NCBI GenBank assembly: GCA_005239435.1
Contig: SZNP01000010.1
Location: forward strand, 156,345 to 220,344
Length of the DNA stretch: 64,000 nucleotides
Direction of reading: 5' to 3'
DNA from: Halorussus salinisoli
GTDB taxonomy: Archaea > Halobacteriota > Halobacteria > Halobacteriales > Haladaptataceae
Shown here: positions 43,586-51,626 of the stretch, piece by piece
Layout: each line of letters begins with the position of its first letter
Position numbering within the stretch: position 1 is the stretch's first letter
Translations under genes and position numbers: made by a program
Notes under the pieces: model-generated
Database searches by the model: none
What the model saw: the letters and a program-made list of their open reading frames with translations, nothing else
What the model was told of the DNA's origin: nothing

Positions 43586-44212
43586 GTGGCACGGCGTCTC
43601 TCGACGGGCATCGACGTGTTAGACAGAGAACTCGACGGAGGGCTACCGAAAGGGAGCATCGTTTCGCTCTCGGCCCCGCCGGCGAGTCAGGCAGAGCTAC
43701 TGCTCTACGAGTTCACTTCGGCCCGCCAGACGCTCTACCTCTCGACAGACCGCGACGAGGCCGCCGTGACCAAGGCGCTGGAGCGCGCACCCGGCCACAC
43801 GGGGTCGCCCGACGTGCGACGCGTCCCGGGCGACGCCCCGCTGGACCACTCTCAGCGCCTCTTTCGCCGACTTCCCGAGGACTCGAATCTCATCGTCGAC
43901 CCCGTGGACCTGCTGGAGAAGCAAGACGAGGGCCGATATCGGAACTTCCTCAACGACCTCCAGAACCACCTCCACAACACGGAGGGGGTGGCGATTCTCC
44001 ACTGTCTGGACGGCCGGTCGGTGCCGGACACCCGCGACGTGACCGAACACGTCGCCGACGTGGTGTTCCAACTCCACACGGAGTACTCCGGCGACACGGT
44101 CGAGACCCGTCTCGCGGTGCCCAAGTTCCGCGGCGGCCGGGCGCTCCCCGAGACCATCAAACTGGAACTCGCCGAATCGGTCCGCATCGACACGAGTCGG
44201 GACATCGCGTGA
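43586..44212 (+). CDS. RAD55/KaiC-like protein with degenerate Walker A
   Basis: A 208-residue RecA-fold protein. It begins STGIDVLDRELDGGLPKGSIVSLSAPPASQAELLLYEF, the KaiC/RAD55 opening, but the P-loop GSGKT is replaced by ASQAE (residues 33-37). Thus ATP binding is doubtful. The Walker B-like strand is DSNLIVDPVDLLEK, and the core continues FLNDLQNHLHNTEGVAILHCLDG and HVADVVFQLHTEY. The start is GTG. Coupling to the MinD/ParA gene suggests an inactive partner or adaptor. Confidence 0.82.
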   Translation: MARRLSTGIDVLDRELDGGLPKGSIVSLSAPPASQAELLLYEFTSARQTLYLSTDRDEAAVTKALERAPGHTGSPDVRRVPGDAPLDHSQRLFRRLPEDSNLIVDPVDLLEKQDEGRYRNFLNDLQNHLHNTEGVAILHCLDGRSVPDTRDVTEHVADVVFQLHTEYSGDTVETRLAVPKFRGGRALPETIKLELAESVRIDTSRDIA

Positions 44213-44478
44213 GACCGGACTTCTGACTCCTCCTCCGCCGAGCGCTTCGCGTGGTGTTCGGCGACGCGATAGCGTGCCGACCAGTCCTCGGATTCCGCCT
44301 CGCCGACCAACCGACCCGGGGGCTCTTTCTAACCTGCTTTGGTCCCGTTTCGTCGCTCGACTCCTTCACGCCTGTATCCCGGACGCCGATGCCGAGAGTT
44401 CGAGGCCCGGCGAGGACCCATCGAACACGAAACGTCGCCATGCGGACCATTGACGAGGTTCACATCGCTCCGCTCGGT

Positions 44479-44778
44479 CTACCGCGATTGCCGCTCCCCC
44501 ACTGGCGCTCTCGGCCTTCCATCGCCCGACTCACTACGTTTCGAGTTCCGGATCGCCAGACGACGACCGACGGACCCGACCGCCAAAACCAGAATCGGGA
44601 GTCCCCAGAGTACGAGGACGAACTCGAACGAGTCACCGCATCCGCTCGTCGCCGACGATTCGCACGAGTACGTGGTCACGTCGTAGAGACCGACTACCGT
44701 CGGGGCGAGTCCGATTCCCGCCCAGAAGACGGCAACCCGCGTTACGAGGTCGTCTCACCACGAGTTCGGCGACGCCAT
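44479..44778 (-). pseudogene. two-helix membrane protein gene interrupted by in-frame TGA
   Basis: A 100-codon frame runs from ATG 44778 to the stop at 44479 and holds one internal TGA as codon 8 (44755-44757). It reads MASPNSW, stop, then DDLVTRVAVFWAGIGLAPTVVGLYDV (helix 1), a loop with CESS and CGD, and FVLVLWGLPILVLAVGSVGRRL (helix 2). Codon use on both sides is normal for the genome. A Shine-Dalgarno-like GGTGTGA precedes the ATG. The next start, GTG 44679, would drop helix 1. A single TGG-to-TGA change is the simplest cause. Confidence 0.55.
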
Positions 44779-44877
44779 CGGTTCACACCAATCACTACGG
44801 GAGAAGATACGTTCCGTCTGTGCCAGTTCGACGGACGCGGCGCTATCGGCGAAAAAGAAAGCAGGAACTGGTCGGGA

Positions 44878-45834
44878 TTACTCCTCGGCGTCGCCTTCGG
44901 TTTCTTCGAGTTCTTCGACGATTTCGTCTTCGTCCACGTCGGCGTCTTCGAGCGCCTCTTCGAGGTCAGCGCCGCCCATGCCGCCGCCCATCATGCCGCC
45001 CATCGGGCCCATGCCGCCGCCCTCGATGGTCTCCTGGATGATGACGCGGTCGAGACCCAGTTGGTCCATGACGTTCTGGGCGATCTGCTGCTTCTGGAAC
45101 ATCCACTGCTGGTTCATCGCCAACTGCGGCGTGCTCTCGATGTAGAGCGTCTCCTTCTCGACCGTCTCGGTCTCGGTTTCCGGCTCGGCGTCCTCGTCGT
45201 CTTCGTCGGGTTCGACGACCGTCTCTTCTTCGACCTCGTCGGTCTGGATCCACATCTCGAGGTCGGCGTCGAGGAACATCGAGATGAGGCCCTGAGCCTG
45301 CTCGACGCGGTCCTCGACCTCGCCGACGATTTCGTAGTCGTACTCGATCTCCTCACCGGCCAGCGGGTGGTTGAAGTCCACGCGGGCGCGGCCGCCGATG
45401 ATGGTCTCGACGTGGCCGTGGTCGCCGTCCACGTTGACGTGCGCGCCGGGGTAACGCTCGTCTTCCGGAATCTTGTCGGCGCTGACGGTCTTGACCTCGT
45501 CGGGGTCGTACTCGCCGAAGGCCTCTCCGGCGGGGATGGTCGTGCTTCCGGAGTGGCCGATCTCCTCGCCGATGATGTCCTCTTCGACGTTCTCGAAGAT
45601 GTGGCCCTCGCCGAGGACGATAGTGCGCGGTTCGAACTCGCGCTCTTCCTCGTCGAGACCCTCTTCTTCGGCGACCTCGGGGTCGGTGGTGTCTACGACG
45701 TTGCCGTCCTCTACGGTGCGCGCAGTGTAGTCGAGGCGGATGAAGTCCCCTCGCTGGAGTCCCTCAGTGGCCTCGTCTTCGACTTCCGTTTGTTCTTCGT
45801 CGTCGGCCACGTCGGCCTCTTGTTCTTCACTCAT
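44878..45834 (-). CDS. FKBP-type peptidyl-prolyl isomerase (long, SlyD-like)
   Basis: A 318-residue FKBP. After an acidic N-terminus (about 28 residues) comes GDFIRLDYTARTVEDGNVVDTTD, with the flap insert PEVAEEEGLDEEEREFEP. The core continues IVLGEGHIFENVEEDIIGEEIG, the insert domain KIPEDERYPGAHVNVDGDHGHVETIIGG and VDFNHPLAGEEIEYDYEIVG. Beyond it is a C-terminal extension with an acidic stretch, a Met/Gln helix (QQWMFQKQQIAQNVMDQLG) and a glycine-methionine run (GGMGPMGGMMGGGMGG). Such extended FKBPs are chaperones. The acidic end is typical of halophiles. Confidence 0.92.
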   Translation of the reverse strand: MSEEQEADVADDEEQTEVEDEATEGLQRGDFIRLDYTARTVEDGNVVDTTDPEVAEEEGLDEEEREFEPRTIVLGEGHIFENVEEDIIGEEIGHSGSTTIPAGEAFGEYDPDEVKTVSADKIPEDERYPGAHVNVDGDHGHVETIIGGRARVDFNHPLAGEEIEYDYEIVGEVEDRVEQAQGLISMFLDADLEMWIQTDEVEEETVVEPDEDDEDAEPETETETVEKETLYIESTPQLAMNQQWMFQKQQIAQNVMDQLGLDRVIIQETIEGGGMGPMGGMMGGGMGGADLEEALEDADVDEDEIVEELEETEGDAEE

Positions 45835-46126
45835 ACCCGAAACGTCGCTCGTTCCCCCCTTAAGAATCACGTTTCGGACCGCGGGCGGTTACGGGGGCCT
45901 CCGCGGAGGGATTCGCCGGTCTGTCACCGCGACTGCAGGCGATTCGAATCCCCGTCGGATGGAATTTCGGTACTCGTCACTCGCTGTTCGTCTCGGTCGA
46001 CCGGTTTTCGTTTCGGTCGGCCGTTCCTCACCTCGGCTCGGAGCAATCTCGGCCGATTCGCTGGCGAGTGATGGGGAGTTGCGCCCTATCGAAACGATTT
46101 AAAGTCGTGGTCGGGTACAGGGAGGT
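45835..46126. promoter_or_regulatory. divergent intergenic region with TATA box of the zinc-finger gene
   Basis: About 290 bases. GATTTAAAGTC at 46096-46106 is a TATA box roughly 25 bases before the ATG at 46127. On the other side no clear TATA precedes the FKBP gene. Nothing else was recognised. Confidence 0.5.
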
Positions 46127-46306
46127 ATGAGTCAGTCGAAACAGAAGCAGGCGCGACGGTGCGTCTCCTGCGGGATCAACATCTCCGGGACGAACGCGGC
46201 GTCGTTCAAGTGCCCCGACTGCGGGCAGCAGATTTACCGCTGTGCCAAGTGTCGCAAGCAGAGCAACCTCTACGAGTGCCCCGACTGCGGGTTCATGGGA
46301 CCGTAA
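46127..46306 (+). CDS. small four-CxxC zinc-finger protein (HVO_2753-like)
   Basis: A 59-residue protein with four CxxC knuckles: Cys12/15, 29/32 (CPDC), 39/42 and 51/54 (CPDC), giving two zinc sites. It matches the small HVO_2753-type zinc-finger protein of Haloferax, reported to affect swarming and biofilm formation. The gene ends two bases before the aEF-1 beta start, so they are co-transcribed. GGAGGT sits directly against the ATG, too close to serve as a ribosome-binding site for it; the TATA spacing indicates a leaderless message. Confidence 0.93.
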   Translation: MSQSKQKQARRCVSCGINISGTNAASFKCPDCGQQIYRCAKCRKQSNLYECPDCGFMGP

Positions 46307-46308
46307 TC

Positions 46309-46575
46309 ATGGGAAAGGTAGCCGCTAAAATCAAGGTCATGCCGGAGAGCCCCGAAATCGACCTCGACGACCTTCAGGAGCGTCTCGAAAGCTCGCTCCC
46401 CGAAGGAGCCAAAATCAACGGCTTCGAGCGCGACGAAGTCGCGTTCGGTCTCGTCGCCCTCCTGCCGACGGTCATCGTTCCCGACGACACCGGTGGCACC
46501 GAGGCCGTCGAAGAGAACTTCTCGAACGTCGAGAACGTCGAGAGCGTCGAAGTCCAGAACGTCGGTCGAATATAA
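46309..46575 (+). CDS. ef1b: translation elongation factor 1 beta (aEF-1 beta)
   Basis: An 88-residue nucleotide exchange factor for aEF-1 alpha. It reads GKVAAKIKVMPESPEIDLDDLQERLESSLP, INGFERDEVAFGLVALLPTVIVPD and ENVESVEVQNVGRI, the ferredoxin-like fold of the archaeal family at its usual length. It follows the zinc-finger gene by two bases. T-tracts just after the stop (GGTTTTTAC, CGTTTTTCC) are probable terminators shared with the convergent gene. Confidence 0.97.
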   Translation: MGKVAAKIKVMPESPEIDLDDLQERLESSLPEGAKINGFERDEVAFGLVALLPTVIVPDDTGGTEAVEENFSNVENVESVEVQNVGRI

Positions 46576-46622
46576 GCGGTTTTTACTCGATTCGTTTTTC
46601 CCGGTCGTCCGCAACCGAACAG

Positions 46623-46949
46623 CTACGCGACTGCAATCACGACCGCAGTCACGAGGAAGGCAGTCGTTTCGACTGTTCCAACCCAGACCTCCTTCTGGAC
46701 CTCGGCCGCGGTCTCGGGCGGTTCGCCCGACTGTAGGTATCGCCGGAAGTAGACTCCGGTATCGAGCGCCTGCTGTCGGTTCCTGGCAACGTACACGGTC
46801 TTGGCACCGACCGCAAGAGCGAGAACGAAGAGACTGAGCGCCGCGACCGCGTTACTTCTCGTGATAAGGGCGAGGCCCAACAGGACGAACGCCACGAGAT
46901 ACCCGAGTAACGGAACGTGCTGGACGACGGAGGCCGTCTCGTCGGTCAC
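46623..46949 (-). CDS. small membrane protein, three helices
   Basis: About 108 residues. Two adjacent helices (QHVPLLGYLVAFVLLGLALI and AVAALSLFVLALAVGAKTVYV) are followed by a soluble segment (RNRQQALDTGVYFRRYLQSGEPPETAAEVQKEV). A C-terminal helix reads VGTVETTAFLVTAVVIAVA. The start is GTG 46949; the longer frame upstream runs antisense through another gene and is not used. Function unknown. It is convergent with the aEF-1 beta gene. Confidence 0.65.
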   Translation of the reverse strand: MTDETASVVQHVPLLGYLVAFVLLGLALITRSNAVAALSLFVLALAVGAKTVYVARNRQQALDTGVYFRRYLQSGEPPETAAEVQKEVWVGTVETTAFLVTAVVIAVA

Positions 46950-47050
46950 GTGTCGGTCTTCCCGAGAAAGGGGTGCGTGAAAACGGTTCCCCAAACTGCC
47001 CGTCGTTCGACCCGACTCGGGGCGGCGCTCCGGCGGGTCGAACTCGCTCC

Positions 47051-47680
47051 TCAGACGCCAGTGCCCGTCGAGGCGTCCGGCAGGTCGAACTTCTCCGCGT
47101 CGATGTCGAGTTCGTCCAGCGCGGCCTCGAGGTGGCGCTCCTCGGCGAAGTCGGCGCCGTCCTCCTCGCGGATGCGCTGGGCGGTCGCCAGCACTTCGCC
47201 GCGTCGGTCGTCGGGAATCGCCCACTTGTCGGTCGAGAGTTCGATGACGAGTCCGTTGTGGTCCTGCGTGTAGAGCGAGTGGAAGATGCCGCGGTCGAAC
47301 TCGTTGTAGCCTCGCCCGGCGTCTTCGAGGGCCTCGCGCACCTCCACGAACTTCTCGGGGTCGATACTGAACGAGAGGTGGTGGACCCCGCCGACGCCCG
47401 TGCGCTGGGGCCGAGGGTCCGAATCGCGGTCGTCGCTCACGAAGAAGGTGACGATGCGTCCGTCGCCCGAGTCGAAGAAGAGGTGAGTCTGGGAGGGGTC
47501 GTCGAGATTCGGTTGCCGGAGGACCAGCGGCATCCCGAGGATGTCCCGGTAGAACTCGATGGTGTCCTCGGCGTTGCTTCCGACGAGAGTGACGTGGTCG
47601 GTTCCGGTGGTGTGCATCGGACTGTCCGGCGGGTCGGCGGAGATCTCGAAGTCGTCTGCGGGTCGGCGTCGGTCTGGCAT
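47051..47680 (-). CDS. VOC (glyoxalase/bleomycin resistance/dioxygenase) family protein
   Basis: A 209-residue protein. The VOC metal ligands are visible: His in TGTDHVTLVGSN, His in GVGGVHHLSFSID and Glu in GLVIELST. Two beta-alpha-beta-beta-beta modules are present, with FYRDILGMPLVLRQPNLDDPSQTHLFF between. The C-terminal 50 residues are helical and acidic. The family includes glyoxalase I and extradiol dioxygenases; the substrate is unknown. The ATG at 47680 is supported by CTATTAT on the minus strand about 23-30 bases upstream. An ATG at 47617 would also give a complete VOC fold. Confidence 0.88.
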   Translation of the reverse strand: MPDRRRPADDFEISADPPDSPMHTTGTDHVTLVGSNAEDTIEFYRDILGMPLVLRQPNLDDPSQTHLFFDSGDGRIVTFFVSDDRDSDPRPQRTGVGGVHHLSFSIDPEKFVEVREALEDAGRGYNEFDRGIFHSLYTQDHNGLVIELSTDKWAIPDDRRGEVLATAQRIREEDGADFAEERHLEAALDELDIDAEKFDLPDASTGTGV

Positions 47681-47772
47681 GCGTCCCGGTAGTCGCTCCG
47701 AGATAATAGGTTTCAGGTAACACTCGCGTCACCGAGACGAGACGCACCTTTCGAAAACGAGTCCCTCGGGTG

Positions 47773-48939
47773 CTATTCGAGCGCCGCGTCGAACGCCTGC
47801 TGGAGGTCGGCCTTCAGGTCCTCGACGTTCTCGATGCCGATGCTCGCCCGAATCAGACCGTCACGAAGCCCGGCCGCCACTCGCTCCTCCTTCGGAATCG
47901 CGGCGTGGGTCATCGTCGCTGGCTGTTCGATGAGGCTCTCGACGCCGCCCAGACTCTCGGCGAGCGTGAAGACCTCGGTCTCGCTCACTACGTCGGCGGT
48001 CTCTTCGAGCGAGGCGTCCATCTCGAAACTGACCATGCCGCCGAAGTCGTCCATCTGTTCGGCGGCGAGGTCGTGGTCCGGGTGGGACTCCAGTCCGGGG
48101 TAGTAGACACGGTCTACGTCGTCGTGAGACTCTAGCCACTCGGCGAGCGCGCGGGCGTTGTCGCAGTGGCGGTCCATCCGGACCGGGAGGGTCTTGGTCC
48201 CGCGGAGAACGAGGAAGCAGTCGTGGGGACCGGGAGTCGCACCGACGCTGTTCTGGTAGAAGCCGAACTGGTCGTCAAGTTCCTCGTCGTCGGTCACCAG
48301 GGCCCCGCCGACCACGTCGGAGTGGCCGCCCATGTACTTGGTGAGCGAGTGCGTCACCGCGTCCGCGCCGAGGTCGAGCGGGCGCTGGAGATACGGCGTG
48401 GCGAAGGTGTTGTCCACGACCGAGAGCGCGTCGTACTCGTCTGCGATTTCCGCGGTGCCCTCGATGTCCACGATATTGAGCAGGGGATTGGTCGGCGTCT
48501 CGACCCAGACCAACTCGGTCGAATCGCGCATGGCTGCCTCGGTCTCGCCGAGGTCGGTCATGTCCACGAAGTCGAATTCGAGGTCGTACTGGTCGTAGAC
48601 CTGCGTGAAGATTCGGTGGGTACCGCCGTACACGTCCTCGCTGGCGACGACGTGGTCGCCGGACTCGAGCAGGTTCAGAACCGTGTTTATCGCGCCCATC
48701 CCGCTCGAAAAGGCGCGGCCGTACTCGCCGCCTTCGAGGCTGGCGACGTTGGCCTCGAGGTCCGTGCGCGTGGGGTTGCCCGTCCGGGAGTACTCGTAGC
48801 CGCGGTGTTCGCCCGGCGCGTCCTGTTCGTAGGTGGAGTTGGCGTAGATGGGGGTCATCAGCGCTCCGGTCTCCTCGTCGGGTTCCTGTCCGGCGTGAAT
48901 CGACCGCGTCTCGAATCTGAACTCCTCGTCGTCGGCCAT
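47773..48939 (-). CDS. cystathionine gamma-synthase/lyase family PLP enzyme
   Basis: A 389-residue trans-sulfuration enzyme. Marks: FETRSIHAGQEPDEETGALMTPIYANSTY, YEYSRTGNPTRTDLE, AFSSGMGAINTVLNLL, VETPTNPLLNIVDI, and the PLP lysine in THSLTKYMGGHSDVVGG. It ends SLGGVESLIEQPATMTHAAIPKEERVAAGLRDGLIRASIGIEN. Activity is cystathionine gamma-synthase, gamma-lyase or O-acetylhomoserine sulfhydrylase; sequence alone does not decide. It links to methionine synthesis, and split metE genes lie 5 kb away. The ATG at 48939 is preferred over upstream starts that enter L21e upstream DNA. Confidence 0.93.
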   Translation of the reverse strand: MADDEEFRFETRSIHAGQEPDEETGALMTPIYANSTYEQDAPGEHRGYEYSRTGNPTRTDLEANVASLEGGEYGRAFSSGMGAINTVLNLLESGDHVVASEDVYGGTHRIFTQVYDQYDLEFDFVDMTDLGETEAAMRDSTELVWVETPTNPLLNIVDIEGTAEIADEYDALSVVDNTFATPYLQRPLDLGADAVTHSLTKYMGGHSDVVGGALVTDDEELDDQFGFYQNSVGATPGPHDCFLVLRGTKTLPVRMDRHCDNARALAEWLESHDDVDRVYYPGLESHPDHDLAAEQMDDFGGMVSFEMDASLEETADVVSETEVFTLAESLGGVESLIEQPATMTHAAIPKEERVAAGLRDGLIRASIGIENVEDLKADLQQAFDAALE

Positions 48940-49064
48940 GTGGAAACCGAGGACCGGGCGGCAGGTTACTCTTGTCCTTCCGGCGCGCTCGGCGCGACGT
49001 TCGAGTCCGAAGAACGCGGAACGTGCCATTTATAACGGAGACAGAACAAGAGGAAGGTACGACT

Positions 49065-49355
49065 ATGCCGAGTTCGAACGGACCCTACCACAGCACTCGT
49101 GATAAACTCTCGAACGACCACCGAGAGCGCGGTACCTCCCCGCCTCAGCGCGCCGTCCAGCAGTACGAGGAGGGCCAGAAGGTCCACCTCAAAATCGACC
49201 CGAGCGTCGAGAAGGGCCGATTCCACCCGCGCTTCGACGGCCAGACCGGCGAAGTCGTCGGTAAGCAGGGCGCGGCCTACAAGGTCGGTATCAACGACCG
49301 CGGCAAGGACAAGACCCTCATCGTCACCCCCGCGCACCTGAAAGCGCAGGAATAG
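49065..49355 (+). CDS. rpl21e: 50S ribosomal protein L21e
   Basis: A 96-residue ribosomal protein with the family pattern: SSNGPYHSTRDKLSNDHRERG, QYEEGQKVHLKIDPSVEKGRFHPRFDGQTGEVVGKQGAAYKVGI and a basic end. A TATA-like TTTATA (about 49029-49034) lies roughly 30 bases before ATG 49065. The stop is one base from the rpoF start. This opens the conserved archaeal run rpl21e-rpoF-DUF655-rsmA. Confidence 0.97.
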   Translation: MPSSNGPYHSTRDKLSNDHRERGTSPPQRAVQQYEEGQKVHLKIDPSVEKGRFHPRFDGQTGEVVGKQGAAYKVGINDRGKDKTLIVTPAHLKAQE

Positions 49356-49356
49356 C

Positions 49357-49713
49357 ATGACGATATTCAAGGAGAAGGTCCACGAGGAGCACCTGACCAC
49401 GGCGGAGGCCAAAGAACTCCTCGCGGGCGTCGAGGAGGAGCGCGCGCTCGACGAGGACCGGGAGATGCGCTACGAGTTGGCCCGCGCCATCGAACACGTC
49501 AACCGATTCGCCACGCTCGACGCCGAGGAGTCCCGCGAACTCGTAGAGGAACTGCTCGAACTCGACAAGGTGGACGAGCCGACGGCGTACAAAATCACCG
49601 ACATCCTGCCGAAAGACCGGGACGAACTCCGCGCGGTGTACGCCCAAGAGCGCTACACTCTCTCGGGTGACGAACTCGACGACATCCTGAACGTCGTCGC
49701 CAAATACGACTGA
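49357..49713 (+). CDS. rpoF: RNA polymerase subunit F (Rpb4 family)
   Basis: A 118-residue RpoF. It has helices TIFKEKVHEEHLTTAEAKELLAGVEEERALDED and ELARAIEHVNRFATLDAEESRELVEELLELDKVDEPTAYKITDILP, and a C-terminal helical domain with RDELRAVYAQERYTLSGDELDDILNVVAKY. RpoF pairs with RpoE' to form the polymerase stalk. One base separates it from L21e, so transcription and translation are coupled. Confidence 0.95.
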   Translation: MTIFKEKVHEEHLTTAEAKELLAGVEEERALDEDREMRYELARAIEHVNRFATLDAEESRELVEELLELDKVDEPTAYKITDILPKDRDELRAVYAQERYTLSGDELDDILNVVAKYD

Positions 49714-49757
49714 TTGCCACCAACTCTTTAAGTAGTTCGTCGCCGTATTCCATGACA

Positions 49758-50339
49758 ATGAGCGAACAGAATCACGACGAGAAGCGGGTGCCAGCAGTCG
49801 TGCTGGACTATCTCCCACACGGTCGCGCCGACGACGATAGACCACAGCATCAGAAATCCGCGCTGACCTACGCGCTCGGAATCGAGGAGTTCCGACTGTT
49901 CGAGGTCACGCTCGAAGAGGACGTGAGTTTCACCATCACCGACCGACTCGACGCCGACCGGTCGAACGACCTCGTCGCGAGCGTGCGGGAAATCGAATAC
50001 GAGGACCTCTCCGGGGCGGCCCAGTCGGAACTCGAACACGCCATCCGGGACGTGGTGGAGTCGAACGACCGCCGATTCGTGGACTTCTACAACGACGCCC
50101 AACCGATCACGCTACGACTCCACCAGTTGAATCTCTTGCCCGGCATCGGGAAGAAACTCCGGAACAACATTCTAGAGGAGCGAAAGCGAAAGCCCTTCGA
50201 GAGTTTCGGCGACTTGGAGGAACGGGTGTCCGGACTTCACGACCCGAAAGAGGTGCTGGTCGAGCGCATCTTGGAGGAACTCCGCGAGGAGGACCTGAAG
50301 TATCGGACGTTCGTGCGCGTCGAAGAACAACAGCAGTAA
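49758..50339 (+). CDS. DUF655 family protein (HhH nucleic-acid binding)
   Basis: About 193 residues. It matches the archaeal DUF655 family: VPAVVLDYLPHGRADDDRPQHQKSALTYALGIEEFRLFEVTL and a helix-hairpin-helix-like segment LLPGIGKKLRNNILEERKRKPFESFGDLEERVSGL. This pattern implies DNA or RNA binding. It sits between rpoF and rsmA, an arrangement widespread in archaea, and hence probably a role in RNA or ribosome biology. TTTAAG (about 49727-49732) favours ATG 49758 over the ATG two codons upstream (49752); both are possible. Confidence 0.9.
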   Translation: MSEQNHDEKRVPAVVLDYLPHGRADDDRPQHQKSALTYALGIEEFRLFEVTLEEDVSFTITDRLDADRSNDLVASVREIEYEDLSGAAQSELEHAIRDVVESNDRRFVDFYNDAQPITLRLHQLNLLPGIGKKLRNNILEERKRKPFESFGDLEERVSGLHDPKEVLVERILEELREEDLKYRTFVRVEEQQQ

Positions 50340-50732
50340 GCGGCCTCTTTTCGGGTTTAGTCGGGGTTCGGGACGCGAACACGACGGGATTCCGCTGTCG
50401 ATGGACAGACGTGACGGAGAAGCTAGCGACTCCGTGAGTCTCTTAGACCGCAACTGCCCAGCACCGCACTGCGACTGTGGGCGTGAGGGACTGGTAGGAG
50501 CTAGCTACTCCTCGAGCCACGGAGCTACCGCACACGCACAACACCGCGCCAGCACTCGCCGGATGTGGATTATTCGAATCTACACAATTAAATAACTTGC
50601 TTAAAACCATCCATATACGCTTTTAGCGGCTCTGTGTATGGTTTAAAGCGACACGGCCGCCCAACTCGATTTCTGACACGTTCCGACAAACTCGGTGGGT
50701 TTACCCACGTTCGGTATCTACCCCGAGACAAC
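50340..50732. other. gene-free interval containing repeat copy D
   Basis: About 390 bases that split the otherwise tight rpl21e-rpoF-DUF655-rsmA run. Repeat copy D occupies 50420-50565. AT-rich bases near 50570-50600 (TACACAATTAAATAACTTGC) may be the rsmA promoter. The start of the rsmA message is not certain. Confidence 0.5.
50420..50565 (+). repeat. dispersed CTAG-containing repeat, copy D
   Basis: It carries two related starts, AAGCTAGCGACTCCGTGAG at 50420-50438 and GAGCTAGCTACTCCTCGAGC from 50499. Further blocks are GCACCGCACTGCGAC and CCGCGCCAGCACTCGCCGG. Compared with copy C it is shortened in the middle. Both copies B and D hold a doubled start. Confidence 0.6.
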
Positions 50733-51626
50733 ATGACCGACGCACGCGATTCGGGGGCTTCCCCCCGAGACCCCGACGCCTTGCTCAGACGGGCGGGCGT
50801 CCGCGGCAATCCCGACCGAGACCAGCACTTCCTCGTGGACGACCGCGTTCTCGACCGTCTACCCGGATACGCGGAGGAAGCCGGGTTCGACCTGTCGCAC
50901 GTCCTCGAAATCGGGCCGGGCAACGGCGCGCTGACCGACCGCCTGCTCGGAGTCGCCGACGAAGTGACCGCAGTCGAGCGTGACCCCAACCTCGCGGCGT
51001 TCCTGCGCGAGGAGTTCGCCGACGAAATCGCGGCCGGACGCCTGACGGTCGTGGAGGGCGACGCGCTGGAGGTCGAACTCCCAGATTTCACCGCTTCCGT
51101 CTCGAACCTCCCCTACGGCGTCTCCAGCGAGATTACCTTCCGACTGCTCCCGCGGGGCGAACCCACGGTCCTCATGTTCCAGAAGGAGTTCGCCGAGCGC
51201 ATGGCGGCCGGCGTGGGCACCGACGACTACGGCCGCCTCTCGGTCTCGGCCCAGCACTACGCCGAGGTGGAGGTCGTCGAACCCGTGCCGAAGGAGGCGT
51301 TCTCGCCGCCGCCGGAGGTCGAGAGCGCCGTCGTCCGGACCACGCCGCGCGCCCCCGACTACGAGGTCGGGGACGAGGCGTTCTTCCTCCGGTTCGTGAA
51401 GGCCGTCTTCACCCAGCGCCGCAAGACCCTCCGGAACGCGATTCGGAACACCGGCCACATCTCGGGGCTTGACGACGCCGACGCTCCGGTCGAGGCCATC
51501 GCCGAGGGGGAGACCGACCTCGACCCCGACGTGCTGAGCAAGCGCGCGGGCAAGATTCCGCCAGCGACGTTCGCGGCGCTGGCGACGGTCGCCGACGAGT
51601 ACGGGCGAGGCGGTGACCGACCGTGA
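50733..51626 (+). CDS. rsmA: 16S rRNA dimethyladenosine transferase
   Basis: A 297-residue KsgA/Dim1 enzyme that dimethylates two adjacent adenosines near the 3' end of 16S rRNA. It shows QHFLVDDRVLDRL, SAM motif EIGPGNGALTDRLL (residues 59-72), VERDPNLAAFLREEF, VEGDALEVELP and the catalytic NLPYGVSSEITF (125-136). The C-terminal lid includes FTQRRKTLRNAIRNTG. The first 25 residues are an acidic lead. Its stop overlaps the GTG start of the mscS gene (GTGA). Confidence 0.96.
   Translation: MTDARDSGASPRDPDALLRRAGVRGNPDRDQHFLVDDRVLDRLPGYAEEAGFDLSHVLEIGPGNGALTDRLLGVADEVTAVERDPNLAAFLREEFADEIAAGRLTVVEGDALEVELPDFTASVSNLPYGVSSEITFRLLPRGEPTVLMFQKEFAERMAAGVGTDDYGRLSVSAQHYAEVEVVEPVPKEAFSPPPEVESAVVRTTPRAPDYEVGDEAFFLRFVKAVFTQRRKTLRNAIRNTGHISGLDDADAPVEAIAEGETDLDPDVLSKRAGKIPPATFAALATVADEYGRGGDRP

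Noticed and set aside
44251..46071. Open frame of about 600 codons antisense to the long FKBP gene
   Set aside because: The FKBP is unmistakable on the minus strand; the plus frame is a by-product of its acidic repeats.
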